NCBI RefSeq assembly: GCF_007004545.3
Contig: NZ_CP045503.2
Coordinates: 5,086,501 to 5,150,500, forward strand
Length of the DNA stretch: 64,000 nucleotides
Direction of reading: 5' to 3'
Origin: Shewanella eurypsychrophilus
GTDB lineage: Bacteria; Pseudomonadota; Gammaproteobacteria; Enterobacterales; Shewanellaceae
Every line of letters starts with the position of its first letter. Positions within the stretch are counted from its first letter, which is position 1. This document shows positions 1-8,645 of the stretch, piece by piece. The translations under genes were made by a program, and so were the position numbers. Below the pieces are notes generated by a model. The model ran no database searches, was not told the DNA's origin, and saw only the letters and a list, made by a program, of their open reading frames with translations.

Positions 1-391
1 AAAAAACCACCGTGGAGGTCAGCACAATGGCGACCTTAACAACCGATAGTCTTAGGGTTTTAGCTAAGTAGGCAGTTAATGCAATGACGAAGACAGCAGC
101 GCACCAATGGGGGAAGCGCACCGCAAATTCTGTAACACCAAAGACCTCAATGCCGGCTGCGCTCATCCAGGTATGCAATGGGGGTTTCCCCCAAAATGGG
201 ACATCGTAATTAAACAATGGCGTTAACCAGTTACCAGTTTCAGCCATCAGTCTGGCCATCTCACCGTATCTAGCTTCAGTAGTGTCCATCAGTGGGTAAA
301 TAGCCAGTGACAGTAAGCGAATAAGCAGTAAAATACCTAAGACAGTGATTAACGGATTAGCAGTAAAGGCTATTTTAATTCTGTTTATCAT
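1..391 (-). CDS. ArnT/PMT-family membrane glycosyltransferase (N-terminal part, truncated by window)
   Basis: The visible 130 or so residues begin MINRIKIAFTANPLITVLG, then a hydrophobic segment, then a motif reading LAIYPLMDTTEARYGEMARLM and NWLTPLFNYDVPFWGKPPLHTW. The acidic D-TTEARY loop and the WGKPPLHTW stretch are typical of the PMT_2/ArnT family, which moves a sugar from an undecaprenyl- or dolichyl-phosphate carrier onto lipid A or another envelope acceptor in the periplasm. The ATG overlaps the stop of the upstream gene in an ATGA, so it is probably translationally coupled to the GT2 gene. This pairing recalls ArnC/ArnT, but the sugar and acceptor cannot be read from the fragment. 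Confidence 0.8.
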   Translation of the reverse strand, partial: MINRIKIAFTANPLITVLGILLLIRLLSLAIYPLMDTTEARYGEMARLMAETGNWLTPLFNYDVPFWGKPPLHTWMSAAGIEVFGVTEFAVRFPHWCAAVFVIALTAYLAKTLRLSVVKVAIVLTSTVVF

Positions 392-1407
392 CGTGTTTTA
401 TCCAAGTAACTGACATTACTCTTTGCAGCTCTATCTCTACCACTTGCTTGATGTACAACATTACCGATTATGTATATCGGACGCTGCTTTACTTCCATAA
501 AAATACGCCCGATATACTCACCCATCAGCCCTAAAGCCAATAATTGAATACCTGCTAGCCCAAGTTGAACCACCATCATTGAAGGATAGCCAGCAACAGC
601 ATCCCCCCAAACAGTGGCTTTTATAAATACCCAAAAACCATAGATAAATGCACTCATGGCTGTAATAAGTCCAGCCCATGTCGCTAACCTCAGCGGCTTA
701 ATACTGAAAGAGGTGATCCCATCCATAGCTAAACCAACCAATTTGCGGTAATTCCATTTGGTTTCTCCCACAAATCTAGGATCACGATCAAATATAATCG
801 TCGTTTGGCTAAATCCGGGCCAACTCAGGATCCCTTTCATAAAACGATTACGTTCAGGTAAAGAGTTAATGCTATCGACAACTTGACGACTTAGTAATCT
901 AAAGTCGCCAACATTTTCAGGCACCACGGTTTCCGACATGGAATTGATCACACGATAAAATGCAGCAGCGGTGAAACGCTTAAACCATGATTCCCCATGG
1001 CGCACATCGCGACGCATATTGACAACATCCGCTCCCTCTCTCCATGCCTCAAGCATCTGTGGGATTAATTCTGGCGGATCCTGAAGGTCTGCATCTAATA
1101 AGATAACGCACAAGCCCCTTGCCTGCTCAAGCCCTGCCGTCATAGCCGCTTCTTTACCAAAATTTCGACTTAAGCGAATACATTGATGCTCGCTGGCAGA
1201 CAGAGGAAGTTGCTGTACCTGTTGCCACGTATCATCAGTACTACCATCATCGACAAAGACAATTTCTGATGTCACTGAAACCTGTGATAACACCTTGCTC
1301 AAACGTATAAATAAAGGCTCGATGACTTCAGATTCGTTAAACATAGGAACCACAACGGAAAGGCAAACTTGTTGCTTACCATCATTATCATTTCCCAATT
1401 GTGTCAT
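388..1407 (-). CDS. GT2 family polyprenyl-phosphate glycosyltransferase (ArnC/GtrB-like)
   Basis: A 339-residue GT-A glycosyltransferase. The N-terminal half has the classic LSVVVPMFNESE start, FVDDGSTDDTW, and the DADLQDPPELI metal-binding region. Two hydrophobic segments near the C-terminus (around residues 240-320) anchor it in the inner membrane. Enzymes of this type load a sugar onto undecaprenyl phosphate, and the ArnT-like gene downstream would then transfer it. I chose the ATG at 1407 because it is preceded by GGGAG at good spacing; the longer reading frame back to 1464 adds a hydrophilic extension without support. ArnC-like is a family-level call, and GtrB or DPM1-type activity is equally possible. 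Confidence 0.82.
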   Translation of the reverse strand: MTQLGNDNDGKQQVCLSVVVPMFNESEVIEPLFIRLSKVLSQVSVTSEIVFVDDGSTDDTWQQVQQLPLSASEHQCIRLSRNFGKEAAMTAGLEQARGLCVILLDADLQDPPELIPQMLEAWREGADVVNMRRDVRHGESWFKRFTAAAFYRVINSMSETVVPENVGDFRLLSRQVVDSINSLPERNRFMKGILSWPGFSQTTIIFDRDPRFVGETKWNYRKLVGLAMDGITSFSIKPLRLATWAGLITAMSAFIYGFWVFIKATVWGDAVAGYPSMMVVQLGLAGIQLLALGLMGEYIGRIFMEVKQRPIYIIGNVVHQASGRDRAAKSNVSYLDKTR

Positions 1408-1536
1408 ACTTGTCTCCCGAGACAGCTTAAAAGAGTAAATCACACTATACAGGCTGCTATACATGATGTGTATTTATTGTCATCGACATTTCTTCGACAG
1501 TCAACGGGCACAATCTTAAATTTTTATGGAGCTCTC

Positions 1537-2235
1537 ATGGATAAGACTAAACTACTCATCGTGGAGGACAACCAAGATGTTGCTGGTATTCTTGCTGACT
1601 ATTTTGAGGTTCAAGGTGCAGAAGTTGATTTCGCAACGAATGGCGAGCTAGGCTATTCTTTAGCACTCAATGGTAGTTTTGATGTCATCATTTTAGATTT
1701 GATGCTGCCTAAGATGGATGGCTTAACCGTCGCAAAAAAACTCCGAGAGATGGGCTGTACCACGCCAATTCTGATGCTAACAGCGCTAGACGATAAACAA
1801 GATCTACTCAATGGTTTCACCTCTGGCGCCGATGATTATTTAGCCAAACCCTTCGACTTAGATATACTCGATGCCAGGGTCACAGCCCTATTAAAGAGGC
1901 AACAAGGTAGAGTCGCTCAAGGCGTAGTAACCTTTGGTGAAATCGAGTTAAATACTGCAGAGCATCAAGTTTTTAGGCAAGGGAGAAGACTCGCATTGAC
2001 TCCGGCTTGCTATCAAATATTGCAATTACTTATCAATAAAGCACCGTGTGTCGTAAAACGTGAAGAGTTGATTGAAGAGTTGTGGGGAGATATGCCCCCT
2101 GGAAATGATATCTTACGTAGCCATATGTACCAATTACGCAATCAACTAGATAAGCCTTTTGATCACCCAGTGTTAATCACAGTCCCTAAAATTGGTTTTA
2201 AACTACTGCAAGATCCAAGCAATGACACAGAATAG
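1537..2235 (+). CDS. OmpR/PhoB-type response regulator
   Basis: A 232-residue two-component regulator. The receiver domain (about 1-120) has the acidic pair E10-D11, the phospho-acceptor D54 in VIILDLMLP, a T in MLTALD and the K in LAKPF. The C-terminal winged helix (about 130-228) ends in the usual TVPKIGFKL hairpin. The ATG at 1537 follows TGGAGCTCTC, a good ribosome site. Its stop overlaps the histidine kinase start by 14 bases, so the two are one operon. It is divergent from the glycosyltransferase pair, which is a plausible target by analogy with PmrAB-type control of lipid A modification; that link is inference only. Confidence 0.9.
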   Translation: MDKTKLLIVEDNQDVAGILADYFEVQGAEVDFATNGELGYSLALNGSFDVIILDLMLPKMDGLTVAKKLREMGCTTPILMLTALDDKQDLLNGFTSGADDYLAKPFDLDILDARVTALLKRQQGRVAQGVVTFGEIELNTAEHQVFRQGRRLALTPACYQILQLLINKAPCVVKREELIEELWGDMPPGNDILRSHMYQLRNQLDKPFDHPVLITVPKIGFKLLQDPSNDTE

Positions 2236-3481
2236 AAACTCATCGACCACAAATACATTTACGACTAAGTTAAGTCTTTACTTTAATGGCATCGCTTTAT
2301 CCATAGGCGTATTGGTATTTATCCTGTCACAAGCCGGTCTCTACTGGCTCGAAGATGAGATAAATACCCGCAACCTAGCTCAAAGTGTCGACTATGCAAT
2401 AGAAAAGTTTCAACAAGGGGCTGAGTCTCCTCTAGCAATAGGCCCAAATATCATTGCCTATGATTCAAGCTCTTCAATACCTGAAAGCCTTAAAGCCTTA
2501 ATAGAATTCCCCGTAGGTTTCAATGAAGAAATAACTGATGATATCGCCCAAGATATGTTTTTATCTCACCAAACATTTATCAATAATGGCGTGACGCATT
2601 CACTGTATCTGACCATGGAAGCTGATAATGTTGAATTAACATCAAAAGAGTGGCGACACATTAATATTGCTTCTCTCGTTATCATGATCATCCTCTATTT
2701 AGCCTTTGATTTTGCTATCTCTAAATTATCTAAACGCTTGGTTCAGCCAGTCAACCAACTCAGCCTACAATTAAAGTCGGCCAGCCAGGATAAAAGCTTT
2801 TCTGTGCCTGATGGTTCAGCTTCTGAGTTTAGCCAACTCTCTGAGAGCTTAAACAACTATCATCAACAGAATAAGCAACTTATTAAGCAAGAACAATCTT
2901 TTGCTCGCTATGCAAGCCATGAGTTAAGAACCCCTTTAACCGTCATTCTTGGCGCATCAAAATTGCTAAAAAAGGGTGATGATGCAAAATTTCAAGCGCG
3001 CCAAATTGAGCGTATCTGTAGATCTGCTGCCGATATGCAAAACACCATCGACGCCCTACTGAGCTTAGTTAAGCAGGAGCAATCGAAAGAAAATATTCAA
3101 TCTCGACGCTTACGAACGGCTGAAGTTGAAAGGTTGCTCGAATACCTCAAACCATTAGTAGACTCTAAAGGGCTAACTCTGACATTGAAGATGCTTAATG
3201 AGCCACTAATCCAACCCAGTGAAGCAGTCTTAAGAATGTTATTAAGTAATTTGCTACATAACGCTATCAATGCCACTGAATCCGGTGAAATCAGCTTAAC
3301 CATCGACAGCAACTCAATTGAAGTTCGTGACTCTGGCAGTGGCTTGAGTGAAGCAGAGAGTGCCTCAGATGGACATGGGCTAGGTTTACAGATTGTTGAT
3401 GCGCTTTGTCAGCGTTACAACTGGAGTTTTAACTTAATTGAAGCGGAAGATAGTGGCTGTATCGCTAGTTTATCATTTTAA
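2222..3481 (+). CDS. Two-component sensor histidine kinase
   Basis: A 419-residue membrane kinase. There are two membrane segments (about residues 20-40 and 146-166) around a periplasmic sensor of roughly 100 residues, then a juxtamembrane linker and the dimerisation domain with the phospho-accepting histidine H233 in YASHELRTP. The ATPase domain shows an N box (NLLHNAINAT), a G1 box (VRDSGSGL) and a G2 box (GHGLGLQIV). The start at 2222 (MTQNRN) lies inside the end of the regulator gene. A longer in-frame start at 2192 exists but would only add residues from the regulator's coding region. The signal sensed is unknown. Confidence 0.9.
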   Translation: MTQNRNSSTTNTFTTKLSLYFNGIALSIGVLVFILSQAGLYWLEDEINTRNLAQSVDYAIEKFQQGAESPLAIGPNIIAYDSSSSIPESLKALIEFPVGFNEEITDDIAQDMFLSHQTFINNGVTHSLYLTMEADNVELTSKEWRHINIASLVIMIILYLAFDFAISKLSKRLVQPVNQLSLQLKSASQDKSFSVPDGSASEFSQLSESLNNYHQQNKQLIKQEQSFARYASHELRTPLTVILGASKLLKKGDDAKFQARQIERICRSAADMQNTIDALLSLVKQEQSKENIQSRRLRTAEVERLLEYLKPLVDSKGLTLTLKMLNEPLIQPSEAVLRMLLSNLLHNAINATESGEISLTIDSNSIEVRDSGSGLSEAESASDGHGLGLQIVDALCQRYNWSFNLIEAEDSGCIASLSF

Positions 3482-3496
3482 CCTAATATTTCATGA

Positions 3497-3709
3497 CTAA
3501 GCTTTCTTAGTTCGGTGATTAGATAAGCTCTCAAAAAATTTACAGTTACGCTTCTTAAGCGTGTATTCGCGAATGACTTGCCACTCTTGAAATAAGGCAA
3601 TAGCGAAGGCGCCCACAACAGCAAGCACGATAATCAGCCCCAGTGAGATAATAAACTGAGTCGCAATCATTGCGCTGTAATCTAACGCATTATAGTCGAA
3701 GCCAGTCAT
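3497..3709 (-). CDS. Small single-span membrane protein
   Basis: A 70-residue protein with a short acidic N-terminus, one long hydrophobic helix (about residues 15-42, rich in I, L, V and A) and a basic tail containing LKKRN and HRTKKA. The ATG is preceded by AGGAGGGCTC, an excellent ribosome site, which is the main reason to believe the gene. It converges on the histidine kinase gene, leaving only 15 bases between them. No family is recognised. The positive-inside rule suggests the C-terminus faces the cytoplasm. Confidence 0.65.
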   Translation of the reverse strand: MTGFDYNALDYSAMIATQFIISLGLIIVLAVVGAFAIALFQEWQVIREYTLKKRNCKFFESLSNHRTKKA

Positions 3710-3906
3710 GAGCCCTCCTAGAGGGTTAACAACTAAAAGCCATTAAACACTCTATTATTTAATTTGAAAACATGAATAATCGGACAAATAATACACGACA
3801 AAAATTAACCTTAGCTGAACCAAAATGATTAAATCACCGCTCAATATTTAAATAGAAATAATATTGATTTTCAATTAACAAGTATTATTTCATCTATAAC
3901 TAGATA

Positions 3907-3936
3907 AAAACATAAGTTCATCTGAACTTATGTTTT
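3907..3936 (-). terminator. Rho-independent terminator, bidirectional
   Basis: A 14-bp perfect stem (AAAACATAAGTTCA, loop TC, then the complement) with T-rich flanks on both sides. It lies just past the stop of the 120-residue gene ending at 3973 on the minus strand. Confidence 0.7.
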
Positions 3937-3972
3937 TTAAAGGACATTCTTGAATCTAACTTTTAATAAATA

Positions 3973-4335
3973 TTAGAGATTAACTTTTGTTTGAAGTTGT
4001 TGGGCATGTAAAAGCTCTTGATCAAATGCGCCAGAACTTACTGCATGCATCAACTTATTTTTCATCTCTTCTACTTTTAATCTAGGCACCCTGAGCCGTG
4101 TACACCCATGATGTATCTGCTCCATGGCTAATACTTTCTTACCAAGCTTTAAGGTTAAAATCCTAAAGTTATCATCATCACTTTTAGCATCATGAACCTT
4201 AGAGCGTGCCCTACATTCGTCCAGCGTTAACTCCCATATCCGTTTTTTGACCTTATTGCCCACACCATTATTTACCATTGCAAACTCTTGAAAACAGTCG
4301 AGTGAGCTCACAGCATCTTTGGCATTCCTCATCAT
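3973..4335 (-). CDS. Hypothetical protein, 120 residues
   Basis: A basic, soluble protein with no signal peptide or membrane segment. The start is supported by GGGGGATA immediately before two tandem ATG codons (4335 and 4332). Visible features are only a KKRIWELTLDECRARSKVHD stretch and a C-terminal charged helix. I do not recognise the family. It has its own promoter region upstream and its own terminator downstream, so it is probably a monocistronic gene. Confidence 0.55.
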   Translation of the reverse strand: MMRNAKDAVSSLDCFQEFAMVNNGVGNKVKKRIWELTLDECRARSKVHDAKSDDDNFRILTLKLGKKVLAMEQIHHGCTRLRVPRLKVEEMKNKLMHAVSSGAFDQELLHAQQLQTKVNL

Positions 4336-4568
4336 TATCCCCCTGCATTGAATAATTGATTGTTAGCCCTATTATTTTTCTGTTTATTTCTTGCCAATAG
4401 ATACATCACCAAACAAGTAAGCACCTATTTAGATATAGGTTATATTCCTTAAACTAGATACTTGTCTATATCATTGACTTACTTGTGTGACCAAGTTCAA
4501 TACAGGCATGTTAAAATAGTGATCTCCATTGTATTCAGTACTTTCTACTGCTTTAGGCATAAAATATG

Positions 4569-4608
4569 CTTAATAAGATATAGAGCTATTACTCTACAGC
4601 TTATTAAG
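4569..4608. other. Long interrupted hairpin between two genes
   Basis: CTTAATAAG at 4569-4577 pairs with CTTATTAAG at 4600-4608, and inside it TAGAG at 4581-4585 pairs with CTCTA at 4592-4596. The two nested stems share an axis, so this may be a structured RNA element or a protein-binding palindrome. It sits 234 bases upstream of the gene at 4335 and beyond the terminator of the cytochrome gene. Apart from this hairpin and the terminator nothing else was seen in 4336-4726. Confidence 0.4.
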
Positions 4609-4625
4609 TGAGGCCCATCGACTAA

Positions 4626-4652
4626 CAAAAAAAGGCACCCGAGGGTGCCTTT
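4626..4652 (-). terminator. Rho-independent terminator of the decaheme cytochrome gene
   Basis: Stem AAAGGCACCC / GGGTGCCTTT with a 2-base loop. On the minus strand it is followed by a run of seven T. It lies 75 bases past the stop of the cytochrome gene. Confidence 0.85.
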
Positions 4653-4726
4653 GACTTTGCAGGAAAAACATTGTGGAGCTTAAACTCCTAGAGTCAGCCT
4701 TAAAGACATCTCTAGGAACTTAACCA

Positions 4727-6877
4727 TTACAGAGTAAAACCGTGGTGACCCATGATTTTCTCTGGGCTGTGACAAGTGGCACAAGCTTCTTTCGCATCTT
4801 TTGCCATCGCCTTATCTGCACCAATATATGCACCATTTAGTTCCATATGCGACATAGCCGCATCTGAAAGGTACTTCTGGTGACAGCTTATACATGCAGC
4901 GGCATCAGGAGAGGCATAGAAGGTCTCAACAACTTCATCAGCTGCTGGGCTTTGAGTGCTAGGAATCGCATGAGCTTGACCCGCATTACGGCCTAACTCG
5001 AAGCCATACTGAAGACCACCATAACCCTCAGTAGCTGAGTGACAAGTCGTACAATCTGTTTTCAAGATAGTACCGCTTCCACCGTGGCCATTATCATGAC
5101 CTTCCGCTTTATGCGCCTTGTACATGAAACTGGTCGATTTCAGCAATGCGGCACCGTTGCTCGCTTCGCCATTACCTTTAAGGCTCTTATCGTTAGTATG
5201 ACAAGCAATACAGTTCACACCATTTGAATCATGGTAGAACTCGTAGCTATGACATCCATGACAAGATGCTGTATCAACAATTGCACGACGCTCACCGACA
5301 ACGGCTTCTGCATCACCTAACACTGCACGATAAGCAGGTGTTTGAACATAAGCTGGATAAGCATTGTCAGCATCACATGCTGTACGCTTGTCCGTTCCCT
5401 CTTCAAAACACACCTTGAGTACAGGTAGCACTTCAAGTGAACGCATTGCGATATCAGCAGGGAAGTTAATCGTAACCGCAACACTTACCGTGTTGTCAGC
5501 ATTCCAAGTCGCTTTGGTTTCATCTTTAATATCGATGCGACGTTCGCTATATGGAGCTTGGTTGTAATCTGGGTAGTCTTTCTCTACATCCCAGCTCACT
5601 ACCATATACGGCTTGCTATAACCTTCTTTATAGACTTCATCTTTAGCGACTAGCTCACCATTAGCATCCATCACCTTCATATCAAACTTAATCAGGTTAG
5701 CAGCATCGATAGTCACATTACTGACTTCTACGCTGTATTCTTTGGCAGCTTGGTAAGGCTTGGCAGCTTCTGAATGCACTTCTACACTATGACAATCGGT
5801 ACAAGTAAATTCAGGGTTCTTATCTGACTTATGCTGTGCTGGAGAATCAGTGTGACAACCAGTACAAGCATTGGCGTTAGCATTTGATAACCATAAATCT
5901 TTATCGGCTAACTCTTCATCTTGAACGTGACAAACTGCACAATCCATAAATGGTTTAGTCGGGAAAGCTGGGTAATCGAATGCATGATCGCCGCCGTAGC
6001 CAGCGATGGTATAAGGCATAGGAACAACATTGCCCTCTGCATCTTTACCTTCACGCTCAGGTCCCATATGGATAGCATGTACCATATGACCTAATTCAAC
6101 TGAAACATCATTAGGATCTGAAACTATGCCGTTGTGACATGACTGACAGTTTTCTAGATCAAGTCTACGACCACCGTGAGCCTTAAGGCTATCTGGCTGG
6201 TGACAAGTGTAACAAGTTTCAAGCGTCACTAACTCGCGAGTCTCAACACCTTCAGTCGCATTGGTTGATGGGATCCAGTCGTAATGAGCATTTTCTGCTA
6301 ACTCATGACCTGAGGCATATTCAAACTGCATCTCAATAGCGATACGCTGAGTCAATGCTGGATCGAATACAACACCAGCTGCATCTACAACACTGCTAAG
6401 GTTGGTATCAAAGGTATATGTATAAGTACCATCTTTATGATCGACTAAACACTCAGCACAGTTCTTTATCTGCTCAAAACCTTGCTCGAACGTAGTGCCT
6501 TCATCATTAGTGGCTTCATTTAACAGAGAGATCCACTGTTTAAGCTCTGAGCCTTCGTTAGTTTCTAATTGAGCTAGCGAGAAGCGGAAATCGTGATACT
6601 CATTGTCAGCACTCAGGCCATGTAGCCCTACGCCCTCTTTATTCTCAAGATCGAAATCAAGGGTAATGATACCGTCTGCATAAGTTGCATTGCTGATGCT
6701 TGCAACTGCTTCTGCAGCCATATCAATATGAATACCTGAAGTACCTGGATCACCAGGACCACCCGGTTGTCCATCTTCACCATTTTGACCATCTTCGCCA
6801 TCGCTACAACCAGCTATGCCTAAAGACATTGCCCCTGCAAGCACTAGCCATAACTTACTTTTTTTTGTATTTAACAT
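4727..6877 (-). CDS. OmcA/MtrC-family decaheme c-type cytochrome, outer-membrane lipoprotein
   Basis: A 716-residue protein with exactly ten CxxCH heme sites (CYTCH, CQSCH, CAVCH, CTGCH, CTDCH, CHGCH, CIACH, CTTCH, CISCH, CATCH), arranged as two pentaheme clusters between residues about 222 and 703, separated by a beta-rich domain with a CX10C pair that may form a disulfide. The N-terminus is a lipoprotein signal with lipobox GIAGC (Cys24), followed by a Gly/Asp/Pro-rich, collagen-like linker. This is the architecture of Shewanella cell-surface metal and flavin reductases. It is in a lone transcription unit with no MtrA or MtrB partner in the window. A CAEC pair near residue 133 is not a heme site. 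The specific paralogue (OmcA, MtrF, UndA or other) is not decidable here. Confidence 0.93.
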   Translation of the reverse strand: MLNTKKSKLWLVLAGAMSLGIAGCSDGEDGQNGEDGQPGGPGDPGTSGIHIDMAAEAVASISNATYADGIITLDFDLENKEGVGLHGLSADNEYHDFRFSLAQLETNEGSELKQWISLLNEATNDEGTTFEQGFEQIKNCAECLVDHKDGTYTYTFDTNLSSVVDAAGVVFDPALTQRIAIEMQFEYASGHELAENAHYDWIPSTNATEGVETRELVTLETCYTCHQPDSLKAHGGRRLDLENCQSCHNGIVSDPNDVSVELGHMVHAIHMGPEREGKDAEGNVVPMPYTIAGYGGDHAFDYPAFPTKPFMDCAVCHVQDEELADKDLWLSNANANACTGCHTDSPAQHKSDKNPEFTCTDCHSVEVHSEAAKPYQAAKEYSVEVSNVTIDAANLIKFDMKVMDANGELVAKDEVYKEGYSKPYMVVSWDVEKDYPDYNQAPYSERRIDIKDETKATWNADNTVSVAVTINFPADIAMRSLEVLPVLKVCFEEGTDKRTACDADNAYPAYVQTPAYRAVLGDAEAVVGERRAIVDTASCHGCHSYEFYHDSNGVNCIACHTNDKSLKGNGEASNGAALLKSTSFMYKAHKAEGHDNGHGGSGTILKTDCTTCHSATEGYGGLQYGFELGRNAGQAHAIPSTQSPAADEVVETFYASPDAAACISCHQKYLSDAAMSHMELNGAYIGADKAMAKDAKEACATCHSPEKIMGHHGFTL

Positions 6878-7046
6878 TGCTCATCATCTCCGTGGAGTTG
6901 TTCAATATAATTATTTTGTGAACAGAGCAATATTACCTACAAATGGGTACGCTAAACTTGAGCAAGCTCAAGAAAAAATATTACAAAATATCTCAATATC
7001 ATTTACCAACATAAAACATAAATCATCCAAGCAATACTTAAGCAAT

Positions 7047-7100
7047 AAACATAAACGTAAACATAGTCGCAAACATAATGAAAAACATAGCAACAAACAT
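7047..7100. repeat. Five AAACAT hexamers at exact 12-bp spacing
   Basis: AAACAT starts at 7047, 7059, 7071, 7083 and 7095. One spacer hexamer (7053-7058) is AAACGT, a near copy. The array lies in the 418-base intergenic region between the divergent decaheme cytochrome and barrel-protein genes. It could be an array of regulator half-sites read as ATGTTT on the other strand. The remainder of 6878-7295 shows only AT-rich promoter-like sequence. Confidence 0.6.
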
Positions 7101-7295
7101 CATCAAAATTTGCATGAGAAATATGTACTGATCAAGATAAATTGAGACATTCGTTCAACTTTCAGCCATCGCAGCCCCCCAACCTTACATACGATTAGAC
7201 AAGAGTGTACACTTCACGCTTTTTCGACATCGATGAGATTATAATTTCAGATTCGGATCCTTGCGTAACTAACAATCAAGCCTTTGGAGAGTCAT

Positions 7296-8621
7296 TTGAA
7301 AAAAGCACTGTGCTTATTCTTTGCCAGCATATTTTTTACTATCAATTCACAGCCTTTATCAGCAACAGAACCAGCAATAAAGCTTAACTTGCCGACCCAG
7401 CAAGAGGCTTTACCCTTTTTTGAAACTGTTGAACAGGCTGAAGCTAGAAGTGAAGATTATAATATAGCAATTGATGAAGCCGATGAGGCTCAAGCGCATT
7501 GTGTCTCAGAGTCTGAATGCGATAAGTTGAGCCTGTATGAGACAGATCTTGGCTATGCAAAAACTGCCCATATAAATAAAAATGGCTTGGATATGTTCGA
7601 TATCCTAGGCGGACCAGCCTATTCGCCTGAAGGCGGAATTATGGCCGCCATAGGCGGTCTTTACTCATTTAAAACTGATAGAAACCAAGCTGAGCTACAG
7701 CGTTCTAGTGTATCTCTGTTTGGCGTTGGTAGTAAAACTGATGGCGGTTTAGGCTATGGGATCCGCTCTAAACAGAACCTATTTTTTGATGACAATGCTA
7801 TCCGTTATACCGGTCATTTTTTACTGGCTAACCAGAGTGAAAATTTTTGGGGGATTGGTCAAGATGCCGGTCAACAACGTGAGCCCTCTGATGATACTCT
7901 ACTAGATAAATTGTCGTTAACTTACAGCGCTAACCTGGACTTCAAAAATGCATATGGCTTCTATGTAGGTCCTGCGATAAGAATAAAATATTTTGAACCC
8001 GATCAGAACACACTTCCCCCTTCAGCGATTGAAGATGAGAACTTTCAAGCATTCAAAGATAAGCCGTTATCAGTGGGCTTAGGCTTTAGCGTTAACTACG
8101 ACAGTCGAGATGTCACAGTCAATGCATGGCAGGGACAGTATCTCAACTTCGAGTACATCAATTACAACCCAGCTTTTGGCAGTGATAACCAATATGAGAA
8201 GGTGTTGCTTGATCACCGCTACTACCTCAACTTCAATCCAGGTCGAGTACTCGCCTTTTATAATGCCTTTCAATGGAGTACTGGCGATGTACCCTACTAC
8301 GATATGCCAACACTCGGCGGACAGTCCTCGCTTCGAGGCATTTATCAAGGGCGCTACCGAGACTACAGCACCATAGAACATACCCTCGAATACCGCCATA
8401 CCTTCCTTAGAGTTAATGGCGATCTTTCAGCTCACGGCATGACGCTTTGGGCTGGTATTGGTTCTATTGCAGGTACCGATACCGATCTATACCAAGAACT
8501 GCTTTATAGCTATGGCATTGGCTATCGCTATGAGTTACAACCCCGCATGAATGTGCGTCTAGATTTTGGCCTAAGTAAAGATGGAAATGGATTTTACCTG
8601 ACGTTTACCGAAGCTTTTTAA
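7296..8621 (+). CDS. BamA/TamA-family outer-membrane beta-barrel protein
   Basis: A 441-residue secreted protein. The TTG start at 7296 is favoured because GGAGAG stands 4 bases upstream and the protein then begins MKKALCLFFASIFFTINSQ, a clean signal peptide cut near PLSA. The C-terminal two thirds is a surface-antigen (Omp85) barrel: the motif LGGQSSLRGIYQGRYRD matches the conserved LGG...RGY..GRYRD loop, and the last residue is Phe as in barrel proteins inserted by BAM. There is too little sequence before the barrel for a normal set of POTRA domains, so it resembles short D15-like proteins (patatin-type or stand-alone barrels). It is followed after 24 bases by another barrel gene. Confidence 0.8.
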   Translation: MKKALCLFFASIFFTINSQPLSATEPAIKLNLPTQQEALPFFETVEQAEARSEDYNIAIDEADEAQAHCVSESECDKLSLYETDLGYAKTAHINKNGLDMFDILGGPAYSPEGGIMAAIGGLYSFKTDRNQAELQRSSVSLFGVGSKTDGGLGYGIRSKQNLFFDDNAIRYTGHFLLANQSENFWGIGQDAGQQREPSDDTLLDKLSLTYSANLDFKNAYGFYVGPAIRIKYFEPDQNTLPPSAIEDENFQAFKDKPLSVGLGFSVNYDSRDVTVNAWQGQYLNFEYINYNPAFGSDNQYEKVLLDHRYYLNFNPGRVLAFYNAFQWSTGDVPYYDMPTLGGQSSLRGIYQGRYRDYSTIEHTLEYRHTFLRVNGDLSAHGMTLWAGIGSIAGTDTDLYQELLYSYGIGYRYELQPRMNVRLDFGLSKDGNGFYLTFTEAF

Positions 8622-8645
8622 TTTCATTTCCGAGATATCAATAAC

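Noticed and set aside
6478..6490. Eleventh heme site (CAEC) in the decaheme cytochrome
   Set aside because: It lacks the following histidine (CAECL), so it is not a c-type heme motif.
6816..7145. A 109-codon frame with a His/Lys-rich repeat (KHxx units)
   Set aside because: The repeat is a by-product of the AAACAT array, the start lies antisense inside the cytochrome gene and there is no ribosome site.
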